A stretch of 64,000 nucleotides of DNA from Sulfitobacter maritimus. GTDB lineage: Bacteria > Pseudomonadota > Alphaproteobacteria > Rhodobacterales > Rhodobacteraceae. The position numbers and the translations under genes are program-made. Where the stretch lies: NCBI RefSeq assembly GCF_013346665.1, contig NZ_JABVBB010000032.1:1-64000 (forward strand), written 5' to 3'. Shown one piece after another: positions 26,203 through 35,980 of this stretch (positions are counted from its first letter, which is position 1; every line of letters starts with the position of its first letter). A model generated the notes under the pieces. That model ran no database searches. It worked only from the letters and a program-made list of their open reading frames with translations, and was not told where the DNA came from.

Positions 26203-27258
26203 TCAGTATTTGTTGCTCGGAGCTATGACATAGATGCGTTCAGGGCGGATGAGGCCATCGAGCAGGTCTCTGGGCAACACCCGGTCACCGATCTGCGCGT
26301 TTCCCAAGCCCAATAGTTTCCACTCTGGTCCTGCAGTCAGGGTGGATTCAAACTGGAAACTTGCACTTCCGGAGGTGTCGGTGACGAACCAGCCGTAGTC
26401 GCGCAAGGCGCGGGCGATAATGCGTGCGGAGCGCTGTGTGCCCTTGGAGGCGCCGCTCAGGCTGCGGACCCAGGTTTCGATTTCGGCATCACTGACCCGC
26501 AGAGCGAAGCGCATTCCAAGGGGGATCCCTTCGCCCCCATGGGCATTTTCAAGTTTGGTGGCGGGAGGCAGATAATATCTGCCATCGGGATTGGAGATTG
26601 GCATGGAAAGCGCGTGCTCGATGCGACCTCGGAAGATCTCTTCGGGACGAACCAGCATGGCAAGATAAGGAATGCCGATGCCCCGTGAGGGTTCATAGCC
26701 TTTGGTGCGAGAGCGGTAGTCTCCGGGAACACGGTTGCCGTTGGTGACGAGAAGATGATGGCGTCGTGGTTTGACCTGAAAGAGGTTCCATTCCAATCCT
26801 CTCGCTTCATCAAGAACAATGACCTGGCCATCGTTGCCGGCTGCGGGTCGCCAACTGGGGTGCCAGGGGATCTTTTTGCGATTGATGTTCGAGCGCCAGC
26901 GCGTGCGGACTTCTATGACCCCGGCGGCATCTGCGGCTTTGTAGACTGGGTAGGTATAGGTGACGAAGCTGAGGTTGTAATTGCCTTTGGTGTTGGGGGC
27001 ATCTTGCCACATCAGCTGGGCGTAATAGGCACTCTTGTCATGAATTGGCAGACCTCTGACTGGAATGTTCCAGGGGGCCGCAGAACCATAAGGGCGCTTG
27101 TAGCTTGCGGCCCGTGCCTGAAGATCAGCCAAGACGGAAGCGATATCAGTGCTTTGTCCGGGGGATGCGAGACCGAGCAGGAGCAGACAAGCCAGGAGCT
27201 GAATGCTTATCCGCAGGCTGCGTTGCCGCCAAAAGGAGAGGCCGGGTGGGTTTTTCAT
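26203..27258 (-). CDS. Secreted protein of the polysaccharide locus, unknown function
   Basis: 351 residues with a signal peptide (about residues 1-36, hydrophobic LLACLLLLGLASPGQS). The mature part has PYGSAAPWNIPVRGLP, SFVTYTYPVYKA, and NDGQVIVLDEARGLEWNLFQ. It continues with GIPYLAMLVRPEEIFRGRI and a late segment ALRDYGWFVTDTSG. This is a recurring family of secreted proteins that I know without a named activity. Its placement suggests it acts on the polymer outside the membrane, for example as a lyase or hydrolase. Start overlaps the upstream flippase stop (ATGA). Confidence 0.6.
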   Translation of the reverse strand: MKNPPGLSFWRQRSLRISIQLLACLLLLGLASPGQSTDIASVLADLQARAASYKRPYGSAAPWNIPVRGLPIHDKSAYYAQLMWQDAPNTKGNYNLSFVTYTYPVYKAADAAGVIEVRTRWRSNINRKKIPWHPSWRPAAGNDGQVIVLDEARGLEWNLFQVKPRRHHLLVTNGNRVPGDYRSRTKGYEPSRGIGIPYLAMLVRPEEIFRGRIEHALSMPISNPDGRYYLPPATKLENAHGGEGIPLGMRFALRVSDAEIETWVRSLSGASKGTQRSARIIARALRDYGWFVTDTSGSASFQFESTLTAGPEWKLLGLGNAQIGDRVLPRDLLDGLIRPERIYVIAPSNKY

Positions 27259-28745
27259 TTTTCAGTCAGTGCCTCCTTGCGGAACAGTGACAAAACGGAG
27301 AACACGGTCTTTGGATCGATAATAAATATGAGGACAGCGTAAAGCAACGATCCCAACAGCACAGCGGTCCCGAGCGCAGTTGTTTGACCCAGCAGTTGGA
27401 CCAAATGTGGTTCGAGAAGGCGCACCACGCCCGCGAGGGCCAGCGCTGCGATCACCGGCATTGCAATGGCACGGAGGGTTTCCGTCGCCCGGACCTCCCA
27501 ATAGCTGCGCATGACCCAGATGCGCAAAACGGCTGCAAGGCATTCTACGAGCATCACGGCGAGGGCCACGCTGAGAATATCGCGCGTTACGCCAGCGACC
27601 AGCCAAACCAGCGGCAGTCCCACGCCAGTTTCCGCGATGGAGATTTTTGACAGAAGTGAGGGGCGTCCGGTTGCCTTTAGAACGTCGCCTGCCGTCCATC
27701 CCAAAGTGATGGGAATGCCGGTCAATGCGAGCACGGCCAGCACCGGGACCGCATCCGTCCATTTTTCGCCGAACAAGACCAGGACCGCGAGGGGGGCGAC
27801 GGCCGCGAGACCGAGAGAGATCGGCGCCATGATCATCATGCTGGCCGTCAGCGTTTTGAGGTACGCCCTGCCCAACCGCGGCACATCTTCAGCGACCGCG
27901 GTAAGGGATGGGAAAATCACTTTGGTCAGCGTGGCGCAGATCCCGAGGATCGCAATATCGGGCAGGCGTGCAGCCATATAGTAAAGACCCAGTTGCACAT
28001 CTCCCAGGGCGGCTACGATTGCCATTTGGTCCGAGCGTCTGCGCAGCACAAAAAGAATGCTGACCGCCACGATATGGCGCCCATAGGCAAAAAGAAACTT
28101 CGCCGCTTTGGGGGCCCACAGGGGCCCCGTCGGGCGCCAATCCGAAGCGGCCCAGAGCAAGACCACGCGCACAGCCCGGCTGATCAACATGGCAAGGACA
28201 AAGCTGGCGATGCCATAGCCCAGTTCCAGCATCAGCAGGATGACGGCGCATTTCACCGCAACAGAAGTGATTTCAGCTATTGCCAGTCGACCGAACTGGA
28301 ATGACTTCTGCAAAAGTGCTTCTTGTATCGCGCCTGCGGTATTGATTGGAAAGATCAGCGCGAGCCAGGTCAGAAGACTGACGATCAGAAGGTCTTCCAC
28401 AACCATAGGCGCCAGCTGCGCTGCCCCCAGGACCAGAACAGCCTGCGCGATTCCAAGGGCTATAAATAGGATGAACCCGGTGTTCAAAGACGATTGGGAT
28501 TGGTCTCGGTTATAGATCAGCGCCTCGCGGAAGCCCAAATCGCGCAGCATGTCCACCATTTCGATGGCCAAGACGGCGGCGGCAATCAGCCCCATCTCTT
28601 CCGGGTGGAGGTAGCGGGCGAGCAAGATGACCGAGACGAGGTTCAGCAGGCGGGAGCCTATATAGCTGAGCAATGTAACGGAGGCCCCCCGTGCAGCTTG
28701 TCGGCCAAGGCCGTGGGACGGTTGGGGCTGGGGTACGCGAGACAT
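27255..28745 (-). CDS. Second Wzx-type flippase
   Basis: 496 residues from ATG 28745, chosen because GGAG lies nine bases upstream; the frame could extend to 28793. Membrane helices throughout. The N-terminus reads GASVTLLSYIGSRLLNLVSV then LLARYLHPEEMGLIAAAVLA, typical of MOP-type lipopolysaccharide/exopolysaccharide flippases. It shares its stop with the start of the secreted protein. Divergent from the deacetylase gene. Confidence 0.85.
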   Translation of the reverse strand: MSRVPQPQPSHGLGRQAARGASVTLLSYIGSRLLNLVSVILLARYLHPEEMGLIAAAVLAIEMVDMLRDLGFREALIYNRDQSQSSLNTGFILFIALGIAQAVLVLGAAQLAPMVVEDLLIVSLLTWLALIFPINTAGAIQEALLQKSFQFGRLAIAEITSVAVKCAVILLMLELGYGIASFVLAMLISRAVRVVLLWAASDWRPTGPLWAPKAAKFLFAYGRHIVAVSILFVLRRRSDQMAIVAALGDVQLGLYYMAARLPDIAILGICATLTKVIFPSLTAVAEDVPRLGRAYLKTLTASMMIMAPISLGLAAVAPLAVLVLFGEKWTDAVPVLAVLALTGIPITLGWTAGDVLKATGRPSLLSKISIAETGVGLPLVWLVAGVTRDILSVALAVMLVECLAAVLRIWVMRSYWEVRATETLRAIAMPVIAALALAGVVRLLEPHLVQLLGQTTALGTAVLLGSLLYAVLIFIIDPKTVFSVLSLFRKEALTEK

Positions 28746-28926
28746 CTGGCCATGCTCCGAACAGGCCCCACCGAAATATGATGGGTCGGGCAAAGCGTGC
28801 CAGAAAAGTCAGGCTCTGCCCATCCTCTTCGTAGGTCAGGCGGGTCTTGGTGATTTTTTGTAGAATTTCTGGTAGCCTTGGATTTCCAGGTGAGCCAGCA
28901 GGCTATCCAAAATAGAGCGAACGGGA

Positions 28927-29925
28927 ATGGTCAAAGGTAGACGTAGAAGACAGGCTCGCCTTTGGGTGCTTTGTTACCATGCCGTCTGTGACACTCCTAG
29001 GCCAGTCGAAGATTTCTGTTTTCTGTCGGCCGGCCGATTTGAAGAGCACATGCGAGGTCTGAGCCGGAGCCGGTATGACGTGCTGGCGCTCGATGCGGCG
29101 CTGGCGGCCCAAGCCAGGGGGGAGCTAGAAAGAGAGACCGTCGCCATCACTTTTGACGACGGCTATCGCAACAACCTGACCGTTGCTGGCCCCATTCTCG
29201 AACGTTTCGGGTTTCCTGCTACGCTTTTTGTGACCACCGGTTTTATCGATAGCGAAAAATTGCTTTGGCCCAACCGCATCTTGCAAGCCGTGCAACGCAC
29301 TGCGCTTACTTCCTTGTACTGGCGCGATCATGATTTTCCCTTGGTAGATAAGAGAGACAAAAGCGCAGCCAATGCCAGATTGCAGGCGGCAGCAAAGTCT
29401 TTAAGTCCACAAGATCCCGGGGCAATTGCGGAAGAGATCGAGCACGCTCTGGAGGTTCCGGTGAACCCGTCCACGGCCCCGGGCACGGATTTTACCATGG
29501 TGTCCTCGGCGGAGATCGCTGCAGCGCGACACAAGGGTATTTTCCAGTTCGGCGCGCATACGGTCACCCACCCCATTCTGTCAGCTCTGGATCAAAAGGC
29601 TCTCGAAACCGAGATCGCGGGGTCTGTTGAGAGCCTACGGCGCTTGAATGGAGGGGAATGTGTCGGCTTTGCCTATCCAAACGGGCGCAGCCAGGATTTT
29701 GACGCGCGTGCGATTGCCATATTGCGAAAGCTGGGCATCAATCATGCGGTGGCCACAAATGCGCAGCCGAACACGGCAGGCTCAGATGCGTTCCGTCTGG
29801 GCCGCTTTGCCATTGGCGCATCCGATACTTGGTCCATTCTGCGTTGGAAGCTGCGGAAGGCCTCTGTTAAATCGAGGCTCAGTCGCCTTGGGTCGAACCG
29901 CCGGCGGTCTCAGCGACATCTCTGA
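28927..29925 (+). CDS. Polysaccharide deacetylase (NodB-type)
   Basis: 332 residues. Deacetylase motifs are complete: CYHAV near residue 16, the TFDDGYRNN catalytic Asp and metal Asp, and the metal-binding HTVTHPIL. A later FAYPNGR holds the third motif. There is no signal peptide, so it probably works in the cytosol on a lipid-linked precursor. It would remove N- or O-acetyl groups from the growing saccharide. Its last 47 bases overlap the convergent glycosyltransferase gene. Confidence 0.85.
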   Translation: MVKGRRRRQARLWVLCYHAVCDTPRPVEDFCFLSAGRFEEHMRGLSRSRYDVLALDAALAAQARGELERETVAITFDDGYRNNLTVAGPILERFGFPATLFVTTGFIDSEKLLWPNRILQAVQRTALTSLYWRDHDFPLVDKRDKSAANARLQAAAKSLSPQDPGAIAEEIEHALEVPVNPSTAPGTDFTMVSSAEIAAARHKGIFQFGAHTVTHPILSALDQKALETEIAGSVESLRRLNGGECVGFAYPNGRSQDFDARAIAILRKLGINHAVATNAQPNTAGSDAFRLGRFAIGASDTWSILRWKLRKASVKSRLSRLGSNRRRSQRHL

Positions 29926-31120
29926 CTTTTGGCGTAAGCTGCGCCGACACACGTGCCGCTGCCACTGCCCAAGAGCGCTCATGGGCCAATACCCGCTTTG
30001 CATTCTGGCCAAGTCGGCGCGCTTTGTCGGGATGCGCAAGGAGATCGTCGATCGCCTTGGCGATTGCGGTTGGGTCTTCGGGCGGGACCGTAATGCCCGT
30101 TTCCCCATCCGTCACCGCCTCCATCAAGCCTCCTACCCGGGTGGCGATGACGGGTTTGGCAAAGCTCTGCGCCAAAGCCAGCACGCCACTTGCCGTGGCG
30201 TTGCGATATGGAAATACGACGAGGTCCGCCATCTCCATCAAAGGGCTAACTTTCTCATTTGGTAGATAGTCAAAGTGGAAACGACAGCGTGCTTCGATCC
30301 CGAGTGATTTGGCGCGCCGACGGAGCGCTTGCGTGTCGAACATCTTTGTCGGGTAGCCGCTGATAACAAGTCGCGCATTATGTCGTGTTGGTACCTGCGC
30401 AAAGGCCTCGAGCAGGTGATCGACCCCTTTGCTGGGTCTGAGCAGTCCAAAGAACAGGACTACCTTGTTAGATGGGTCAATCTTGAACATGTCTCGAAGC
30501 TCTTGGGGGGGGGCTGCGACATCATGAAAAATGAGTTGTGGAGGATGGGGAAGAACGCAGGATCTCCCGGAGAAACGGTAGGTTTTATGGAATTCTTCCT
30601 GTGTGTCTTTTGCGAGGAAAAAGATTGTCTCAAAGCAGCGGTAGCCCATACCTTGGGCCAGATGCCCAAGATGCGCCATTGGGCCGGTCTGTCGGTCTCG
30701 CTGTGCAAATTCGTGGCAGATCTGGGAGAGGCGGATCCCCGCAAGCCGTAAGGTCGCCAAGAACACGAAGAGAAACGGAAAGCGAATTACGCTAAAGATA
30801 GCGACATCCGGCCGTTCTCGCAAAAGATAGACCGTCAGCCGTGTCCACTCCCGGATCAGTACCATACCCCGCCATGCGCGCCGGAGCTTGCGCTTGATAC
30901 GCGCGATCCCATCCTGCCCAATCTGAGAATTTGCCTCGATTTGAGGCCAGAGTTTCAGGATCGGGGCGACAGGGATCGCCCCTTGGCGTTCTGCCAGTTC
31001 AAAAGCTTCGCCTGTGACAAGTGTTGTCTCATGTCCTTGTTCGCCTAATGCCTCTGCGAGATGGTAGGCAAAATGGATAAGCCCGCCCTTCGCGTCGGTT
31101 TCGACGACTGTAATTTTCAC
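29879..31120 (-). CDS. Family 4 glycosyltransferase
   Basis: 413 residues, GTG start overlapping the stop of the upstream glycosyltransferase gene. GT-B fold: an N-terminal ETDAKGGLIHFAYHLAEALG with a GG loop, and a C-terminal donor site KVVLFFGLLRPSKGVDHLLEA and FAKPVIATRVGGLMEAV with GETGITVPPEDP. It transfers a sugar from a nucleotide donor onto a growing lipid-linked saccharide. Donor and linkage cannot be read from the sequence. Confidence 0.85.
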   Translation of the reverse strand: MKITVVETDAKGGLIHFAYHLAEALGEQGHETTLVTGEAFELAERQGAIPVAPILKLWPQIEANSQIGQDGIARIKRKLRRAWRGMVLIREWTRLTVYLLRERPDVAIFSVIRFPFLFVFLATLRLAGIRLSQICHEFAQRDRQTGPMAHLGHLAQGMGYRCFETIFFLAKDTQEEFHKTYRFSGRSCVLPHPPQLIFHDVAAPPQELRDMFKIDPSNKVVLFFGLLRPSKGVDHLLEAFAQVPTRHNARLVISGYPTKMFDTQALRRRAKSLGIEARCRFHFDYLPNEKVSPLMEMADLVVFPYRNATASGVLALAQSFAKPVIATRVGGLMEAVTDGETGITVPPEDPTAIAKAIDDLLAHPDKARRLGQNAKRVLAHERSWAVAAARVSAQLTPKVRDVAETAGGSTQGD

Positions 31121-32310
31121 CTGACTTGGCCCGTTTTTTGGATAAGTCCTTCGTAAAGCTGGCTCAGGCGCTCAATCTGGACCTCCAGGGAAAATTCCTT
31201 TTCGGCGCGTCGGCGAGCGGCTTGGCCCCGGGCCAGGCGCTCCGTGCGACAGCGGGTCAGGCTACTTAATGCAGCCGTAAGGGCTGCCGGGTCATCTGGT
31301 GGAACCAACACACCTTCTGTGCCATTCTCCACCATATGCGGAATTCCTCCCACAGCGCTGGCGATGATCGGCAGGCCGCTGGCCATGGCTTCGATGACGA
31401 CGGTTGGCAGCGCATCTGCCAAGGTTGGCAACACAAAAAGGTCCGCCGCCTTCATCAGGTCAGCGATATCGTTGCGATACCCAAGAAATTGCACGTTTGC
31501 ACTTATGCCCAACTTTTGAGCCTGCAGTTCGAGTTGGTGCCGCTCAGACCCTTCGCCGATGATCAAAGTTTGCAGGGCCTGTTTTTCTGGTACCAGCTTT
31601 GAGAGAGCCATAAGGAGCCGGTCGATACCCTTTTCGGGGCGCAGAACCGCGACGCAGAGTGCGAGTGTTTCCTCGTCGCCGATGCCAAGTGAAGCGCGCA
31701 TCGCCTGCCGACTTTTGTGGTCTTGGGACCCGGGGCCGAAGCGTGCGAGATTGATCCCGTTTGGCAGCACCATCAGCTGGGCCCGACACAAGCCTTGAGT
31801 CTGCGCCTGCGCGCGCGAAGCAGGCGACAGAGCGATCGTTCGGGAGATCCAGTCGTTTAGGCTGTGCTTCATCAGCGCCATACGCAAGGTGCCGCCAAAA
31901 GAGCGGCTCTCAAAGCCGTCCGTATGGAGTGTCGCGACAGTTGGAATATGCGCCCATCGGCTGAGCCCCCCTGCTAGAATAATGGCATATTGCAGGTGCG
32001 CGTGAATGAGGGCAGGGTCCTTGGCGCGCAGGTCGCGCCAAGCGGCGTGGATCTGATCAAGCCGTCGGATCTTTGTGATCGGCATGAGCGTGACCGGTAT
32101 GCCCTGATCTTGAAGCCGCTCGATCTCCGGATTGCCATCCTTTTCTTGGAACGTTGCAACACTGGCGTCATACCCCGCATTGCGCAAGCCGCCGAGGATC
32201 GGCGTCAGCAGTCGTTCTGCTCCGCCATGGCCGAGCCCGTCGATTAAATGGATGATCCGCCGCCTTGCGGCGTTTTTCGTCAGAAGCGGCGTGCAGAAAT
32301 TCCTTGTCAT
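31117..32310 (-). CDS. Family 4 glycosyltransferase
   Basis: 397 residues. The start region IIHLIDGLGHGGAERLLTPI is the typical acceptor-side loop of GT4 enzymes. The C-terminal half has VLRPEKGIDRLLMALSKLV, then LPTVVIEAMASGLPIIASAV and GTEGVLVPPDDP, the nucleotide-sugar site. It is coupled to the next enzyme by ATGA overlap, so the two are made together and probably add successive sugars. Confidence 0.87.
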   Translation of the reverse strand: MTRNFCTPLLTKNAARRRIIHLIDGLGHGGAERLLTPILGGLRNAGYDASVATFQEKDGNPEIERLQDQGIPVTLMPITKIRRLDQIHAAWRDLRAKDPALIHAHLQYAIILAGGLSRWAHIPTVATLHTDGFESRSFGGTLRMALMKHSLNDWISRTIALSPASRAQAQTQGLCRAQLMVLPNGINLARFGPGSQDHKSRQAMRASLGIGDEETLALCVAVLRPEKGIDRLLMALSKLVPEKQALQTLIIGEGSERHQLELQAQKLGISANVQFLGYRNDIADLMKAADLFVLPTLADALPTVVIEAMASGLPIIASAVGGIPHMVENGTEGVLVPPDDPAALTAALSSLTRCRTERLARGQAARRRAEKEFSLEVQIERLSQLYEGLIQKTGQVR

Positions 32311-32394
32311 GAACAGCCCGATTGAGAAGGGTAGACCTGCGTAGTCAGTCCTAAATACCGGACCAACCTACCACATCTTCTAGGGAAGCTTGGT

Positions 32395-33522
32395 ATGAAA
32401 ACGATCGGACCCGTCTTGATCGTCTGCTTTTCCCGGTCTTTCGGGGGCGCAGATGTTCGGGTGCTACAGACGGCGCGCTGGTTGGCCTCGCAGAACATCT
32501 CTTATGTCGTGGCGGTCTTGGAAGGCACGACGCTGCACCAAAGATTGCGCGAAGAAGGCCTCTCTGCACGGGCTTTTCGCTTTGCCCGAGGTGATCCCCG
32601 GCTTGCTTTAGAGCTTGTTAAGCTTGCACGCAAAGAGCGCAGCCGGGTCATTGACGCGCATAATATGCAATCTCAATATTGGGCTGCCCTTGCCGGGCGG
32701 GTTCTTCGTTTGCCCTCTCGTGTGGCAACTGTCCATTCAGTCTACCGCCAAACGCATCCTGACTTTCCGCGGCGCCATCTACACGAGGGCGCGCTGCGGT
32801 TTTGTGCCCGTTCGGGTTTTTGCTTTATTGCTGTGAACCATGTGGTGGATGGCTACCTGAAGCGGCATTTTGTTCGCGCTTCAAGCCAAGTGGTGTTGAG
32901 CCAAAACGGGTTGGAGCCGCTGACCGCTTCGGTTCGTGCTCATGATTTGAGGCAAGCCGCTGGTTGGCCAACGGGGGGGATCCTTCTCGGCACAGTGGGT
33001 CGGCTGGAGACGGTGAAAGGGCATCGCCACCTTTTTACGGCGATAAGTCATCTGAAGAAAAAGGGCCTGACCGATCTGCGTCTCTATATCGCCGGGACAG
33101 GACGGGACGAGGCAGCCCTTCGTGCGCAGGTGCATAGCCTGGGGCTTGAGGACCAAGTGTATTTTGGCGGCTTCCAAACCGACATACCCGCTGTCCTTGC
33201 TGGGCTAGATTTGCTTTGCCAACCTTCTGACAGCGAAGCCTTGCCATATTCGGTGCTCGAAGCCTGTCGGCAAGCGGTACCGGTTCTTGCCTCTGATCTG
33301 CCCGGGATCACTTCTGTCCTGAAAGACGGCGAGACGGGGTTTGTCTTTGAAGGAGGGAATGACAGCGCATTAGCGCGTTACCTTGAATGCTTAAGAGAAA
33401 ATGCGAACAAAAGGCACACCGTTGGGGTTGCCGCTCAGGCCATGGTGCTTCGAGACTTCGGCATTGATCGGATGATGGAGAGCACCCTTGCCGCCTACCG
33501 TGGTGACAGCCTTGCCCGCTGA
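32395..33522 (+). CDS. Family 4 glycosyltransferase
   Basis: 375 residues. The N-terminal part (CFSRSFGGADVRVLQTARWL) holds the GG loop. The C-terminal domain has LGTVGRLETVKGHRHLFTAI and SDSEALPYSVLEACRQAVPV, then LKDGETGFVF. It is divergent from the GT pair at 31117 and 29879 and ends 10 bases before the convergent family 2 enzyme. Its sequence is less like the other two, so it should add a different sugar. Confidence 0.85.
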   Translation: MKTIGPVLIVCFSRSFGGADVRVLQTARWLASQNISYVVAVLEGTTLHQRLREEGLSARAFRFARGDPRLALELVKLARKERSRVIDAHNMQSQYWAALAGRVLRLPSRVATVHSVYRQTHPDFPRRHLHEGALRFCARSGFCFIAVNHVVDGYLKRHFVRASSQVVLSQNGLEPLTASVRAHDLRQAAGWPTGGILLGTVGRLETVKGHRHLFTAISHLKKKGLTDLRLYIAGTGRDEAALRAQVHSLGLEDQVYFGGFQTDIPAVLAGLDLLCQPSDSEALPYSVLEACRQAVPVLASDLPGITSVLKDGETGFVFEGGNDSALARYLECLRENANKRHTVGVAAQAMVLRDFGIDRMMESTLAAYRGDSLAR

Positions 33523-33532
33523 GCTCTGAAGA

Positions 33533-34684
33533 CTACCGCGCAGGTTTCTCCCAAATAGCGTAAGATTTTCCGCGCAAGATATCCCACATGGCAAAAAGCG
33601 CTGCGATATTGCCGCGATATACATGGTAGGCCGCCAGTGGAAGGCGCAGGCGCCAGGATCGGCGCGCTGCCACCCCGCCCACCAGTATGAGCGCCGCTCC
33701 CGCCAGTTGGAGGGCGAAAAGATGTTCCATGATGCGTGGAGCGGCTTCCTGCAACACGACGGCAAAATTGGTGGCAAAGCCCAGGAGCATGAAAATCGGC
33801 AAGAAAAGGCGTAGAACTTTATGCGATAGGAAAGCAAACAATGGCCAAGGGTATCTCCATGGCCAGTTCTCCGCGCGGCCGATCAAACGCAGCCTTCCAG
33901 CATTCATGCGGCGTCGGCGTTGGGTTTCCAGATCATGGTCTGCGCTGGCGGGCTCATAGCTATGCGCTTCGGGGGCGAATACCACCCGGCGTCCGCGCGC
34001 AAGATTGGAAAGGGTCAACCATGCATCATCATTTACGGTGCCGCCTGGGATGGGGCGCCAATCTTTGCGCCTCACGGCGATGATCTCTCCTACGGAGGCT
34101 ACTGTGGAGCCAATGCGTGTCTCACACCGCCTGATCCAGGCTTCGTAGCGCCAGTAAAGACTGTCGCCCACCCCCACACCATCTGCACCTTTGGTGTGTT
34201 TAGCTCCGCTGACCACTGCGACGCTCGGATCGCTAAAGCCCCGTCTGATCGCCTCGACAGCATTCGAGGCATAGATCGCATTGGCGTCAGAGAAGAGCAT
34301 AATGTCCCCCGAGGCCTTTGCTGCCGCCCGGTTCATGGCCGCTGATTTCCCCTGACGCTCCGGCCGGTAGAGCACAGTGATGTGATCTTGCCTTGCTGCC
34401 AGGGCTCTGGCCACCTGTTCCGTCCCATCCGTAGACCCATCACAGATCAAGATGATTTCGTCGGGAGGAGGATCGAGTGCAATGCTGTTTGATAGCTTTT
34501 GGGAGATGATCCCCGCTTCGTCGTAGGCGCAGATGATGAGAGATACACTGAACTCCTGGATTTGGGTCTGGGAATCCCGGCGCTTCTTGAATCTTGCAAA
34601 TGCAGCGATAATCAACGGATAAAATACGTAGTGATACAATTGAAGAAATACGCATATAATCGTAATAAGGATAAGGCTGGTCAT
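33533..34684 (-). CDS. Family 2 glycosyltransferase with membrane segments
   Basis: 383 residues. One N-terminal helix (LILITIICVFLQLYHYVFYP) leads into a GT-A domain: SLIICAYDEAG, the nucleotide site ICDGSTDGTEQVARA, and FSDANAIY as the metal motif. DAWLTLSNLARGRRV is the usual acceptor-loop region, and two to three helices close the protein. It resembles processive or membrane-bound GT2 enzymes of exopolysaccharide synthesis. No operon partner on its strand. Confidence 0.85.
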   Translation of the reverse strand: MTSLILITIICVFLQLYHYVFYPLIIAAFARFKKRRDSQTQIQEFSVSLIICAYDEAGIISQKLSNSIALDPPPDEIILICDGSTDGTEQVARALAARQDHITVLYRPERQGKSAAMNRAAAKASGDIMLFSDANAIYASNAVEAIRRGFSDPSVAVVSGAKHTKGADGVGVGDSLYWRYEAWIRRCETRIGSTVASVGEIIAVRRKDWRPIPGGTVNDDAWLTLSNLARGRRVVFAPEAHSYEPASADHDLETQRRRRMNAGRLRLIGRAENWPWRYPWPLFAFLSHKVLRLFLPIFMLLGFATNFAVVLQEAAPRIMEHLFALQLAGAALILVGGVAARRSWRLRLPLAAYHVYRGNIAALFAMWDILRGKSYAIWEKPAR

Positions 34685-35278
34685 AATAGTGGCTTCCTAT
34701 GGTTCAGGATGCTCGAATGCCGGTTGTTCCTATACTAGATGCGCTATTTGTAAGAAGAAAAGTCTTTTCATGGATGCGCATTCGTCCCTTAAGCGGCAGA
34801 CAATGCAGGGCGCAGTTTGAGTATAGCGCAAAATCTTCGGAATTCCGCGATGTCTCTGGAATTGTCCCTGCGGAAAGCAAAGAGCGCAGCGCTAGCCAAG
34901 GGGGCTAATCCCAAATGATTAGGCACCGGATATCAAAGATAGGGACACAATATATAGGTATAATATAGGATTTAGATACTTCTTGTGGGGTATTAGGTTC
35001 ACCGATACTGGGTTGGGAGAGGCCACCGGCCTGTGTTCAACTTCTTGACGAGATAGACAGCGTTGCCGGAATCGGAAATGTGGCATAACCTTGTCAATGA
35101 TCCGCAGCTTATTGAAACGATGTAAGAATAGATATCGGGAACACCGTCGGATCTCAGAGTTTTGTGAGTGTCCTTTGTTGAGGATGTGATCAGAGTTTTC
35201 TGACATAATTAGTTATCTTGCGGGATTCCTAAACGACCGAGGCAGAATTTATAACAGGCCAGTCTAAGGATTGGCGCG
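34685..35278. promoter_or_regulatory. Long AT-rich leader before the sugar transferase operon
   Basis: 594 bases without a supported gene, AT-rich compared with the flanks, between divergent genes. A block near 34945-34975 (TATATAGGTATAATATAGG) contains good sigma-70 -10 candidates. A 500-base leader before the initiating transferase would suit complex control such as an antisense RNA or long 5' UTR, but no riboswitch fold was recognised. Confidence 0.4.
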
Positions 35279-35980
35279 ATGTGTGCATTACTAGTACAAG
35301 ATGCCAGCTCTCTACCCGCTGGATCTCAGTATATATTTGACGAGGGGAGCACCGGATATGCTTCGCTGGTAGATGGGCGGACATCCTATCAGAAGGTCGC
35401 CAAACGCTCATTTGATATTGTATTCATATTGGCAGCACTGCCTCTTCTGATCCCGCTTTTTCTGCTGATCTCGATTGCGATAAAGATTGAGAGTAAAGGG
35501 TCGGTGTTTTATGCGCAACGTCGCACCGGGTATCTTGGCGCACCTTTCTTCATGTTTAAGTTTCGCTCCATGCAAGAGGATGCAGACGCTCTGCGCGCCT
35601 CGCTGTCCCATTTGAATGAAGTCACTTGGCCTGAGTTCAAGCTAACCCGAGACCCCAGGATCACAAGGGTCGGGCAGTTCCTCCGGACAACGAGTCTTGA
35701 TGAATTTCCTCAGCTTTTTAACGTGTTGCGAGGAGAGATGTCGCTTGTCGGCCCGCGTGCCTGTTCCGCCCGGCCCGAAGACTACAAGCCCTGGCAGCTT
35801 TCTCGCTTATCGGTAACCCCGGGTATCGCCGGGCCTGCACAGTTATCGGGCCGTCATGCGCCCTTTGATGAAAAATGCCGCCAAGAGCTCGACTATATCG
35901 CCCGTTACAGTCTGACCGCAGATATCAAGCTACTGGTCAAGCTCACGGTGAAGCTCCTAACCGCGCCTGATGGAAAATGA
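35279..35980 (+). CDS. Undecaprenyl-phosphate sugar-1-phosphate transferase
   Basis: 233 residues of the WcaJ/ExoY short type. One membrane helix (FDIVFILAALPLLIPLFLLI) leads to the conserved cytosolic domain: FMFKFRSMQEDAD, LTRDPRITRVGQFLRTTSLDEFPQLF and LRGEMSLVGPRA. It starts the repeat unit by moving a sugar-1-phosphate from a nucleotide sugar to undecaprenyl phosphate. First gene of a coupled four-gene block with wzy, wzz and epimerase types. Which sugar it uses (glucose or galactose) cannot be told. Confidence 0.9.
   Translation: MCALLVQDASSLPAGSQYIFDEGSTGYASLVDGRTSYQKVAKRSFDIVFILAALPLLIPLFLLISIAIKIESKGSVFYAQRRTGYLGAPFFMFKFRSMQEDADALRASLSHLNEVTWPEFKLTRDPRITRVGQFLRTTSLDEFPQLFNVLRGEMSLVGPRACSARPEDYKPWQLSRLSVTPGIAGPAQLSGRHAPFDEKCRQELDYIARYSLTADIKLLVKLTVKLLTAPDGK

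Noticed and set aside
29648..30265. Plus-strand frame of 205 residues spanning the deacetylase and glycosyltransferase overlap
   Set aside because: Both underlying genes have full motif sets in other frames; this one has no domain or start signal.
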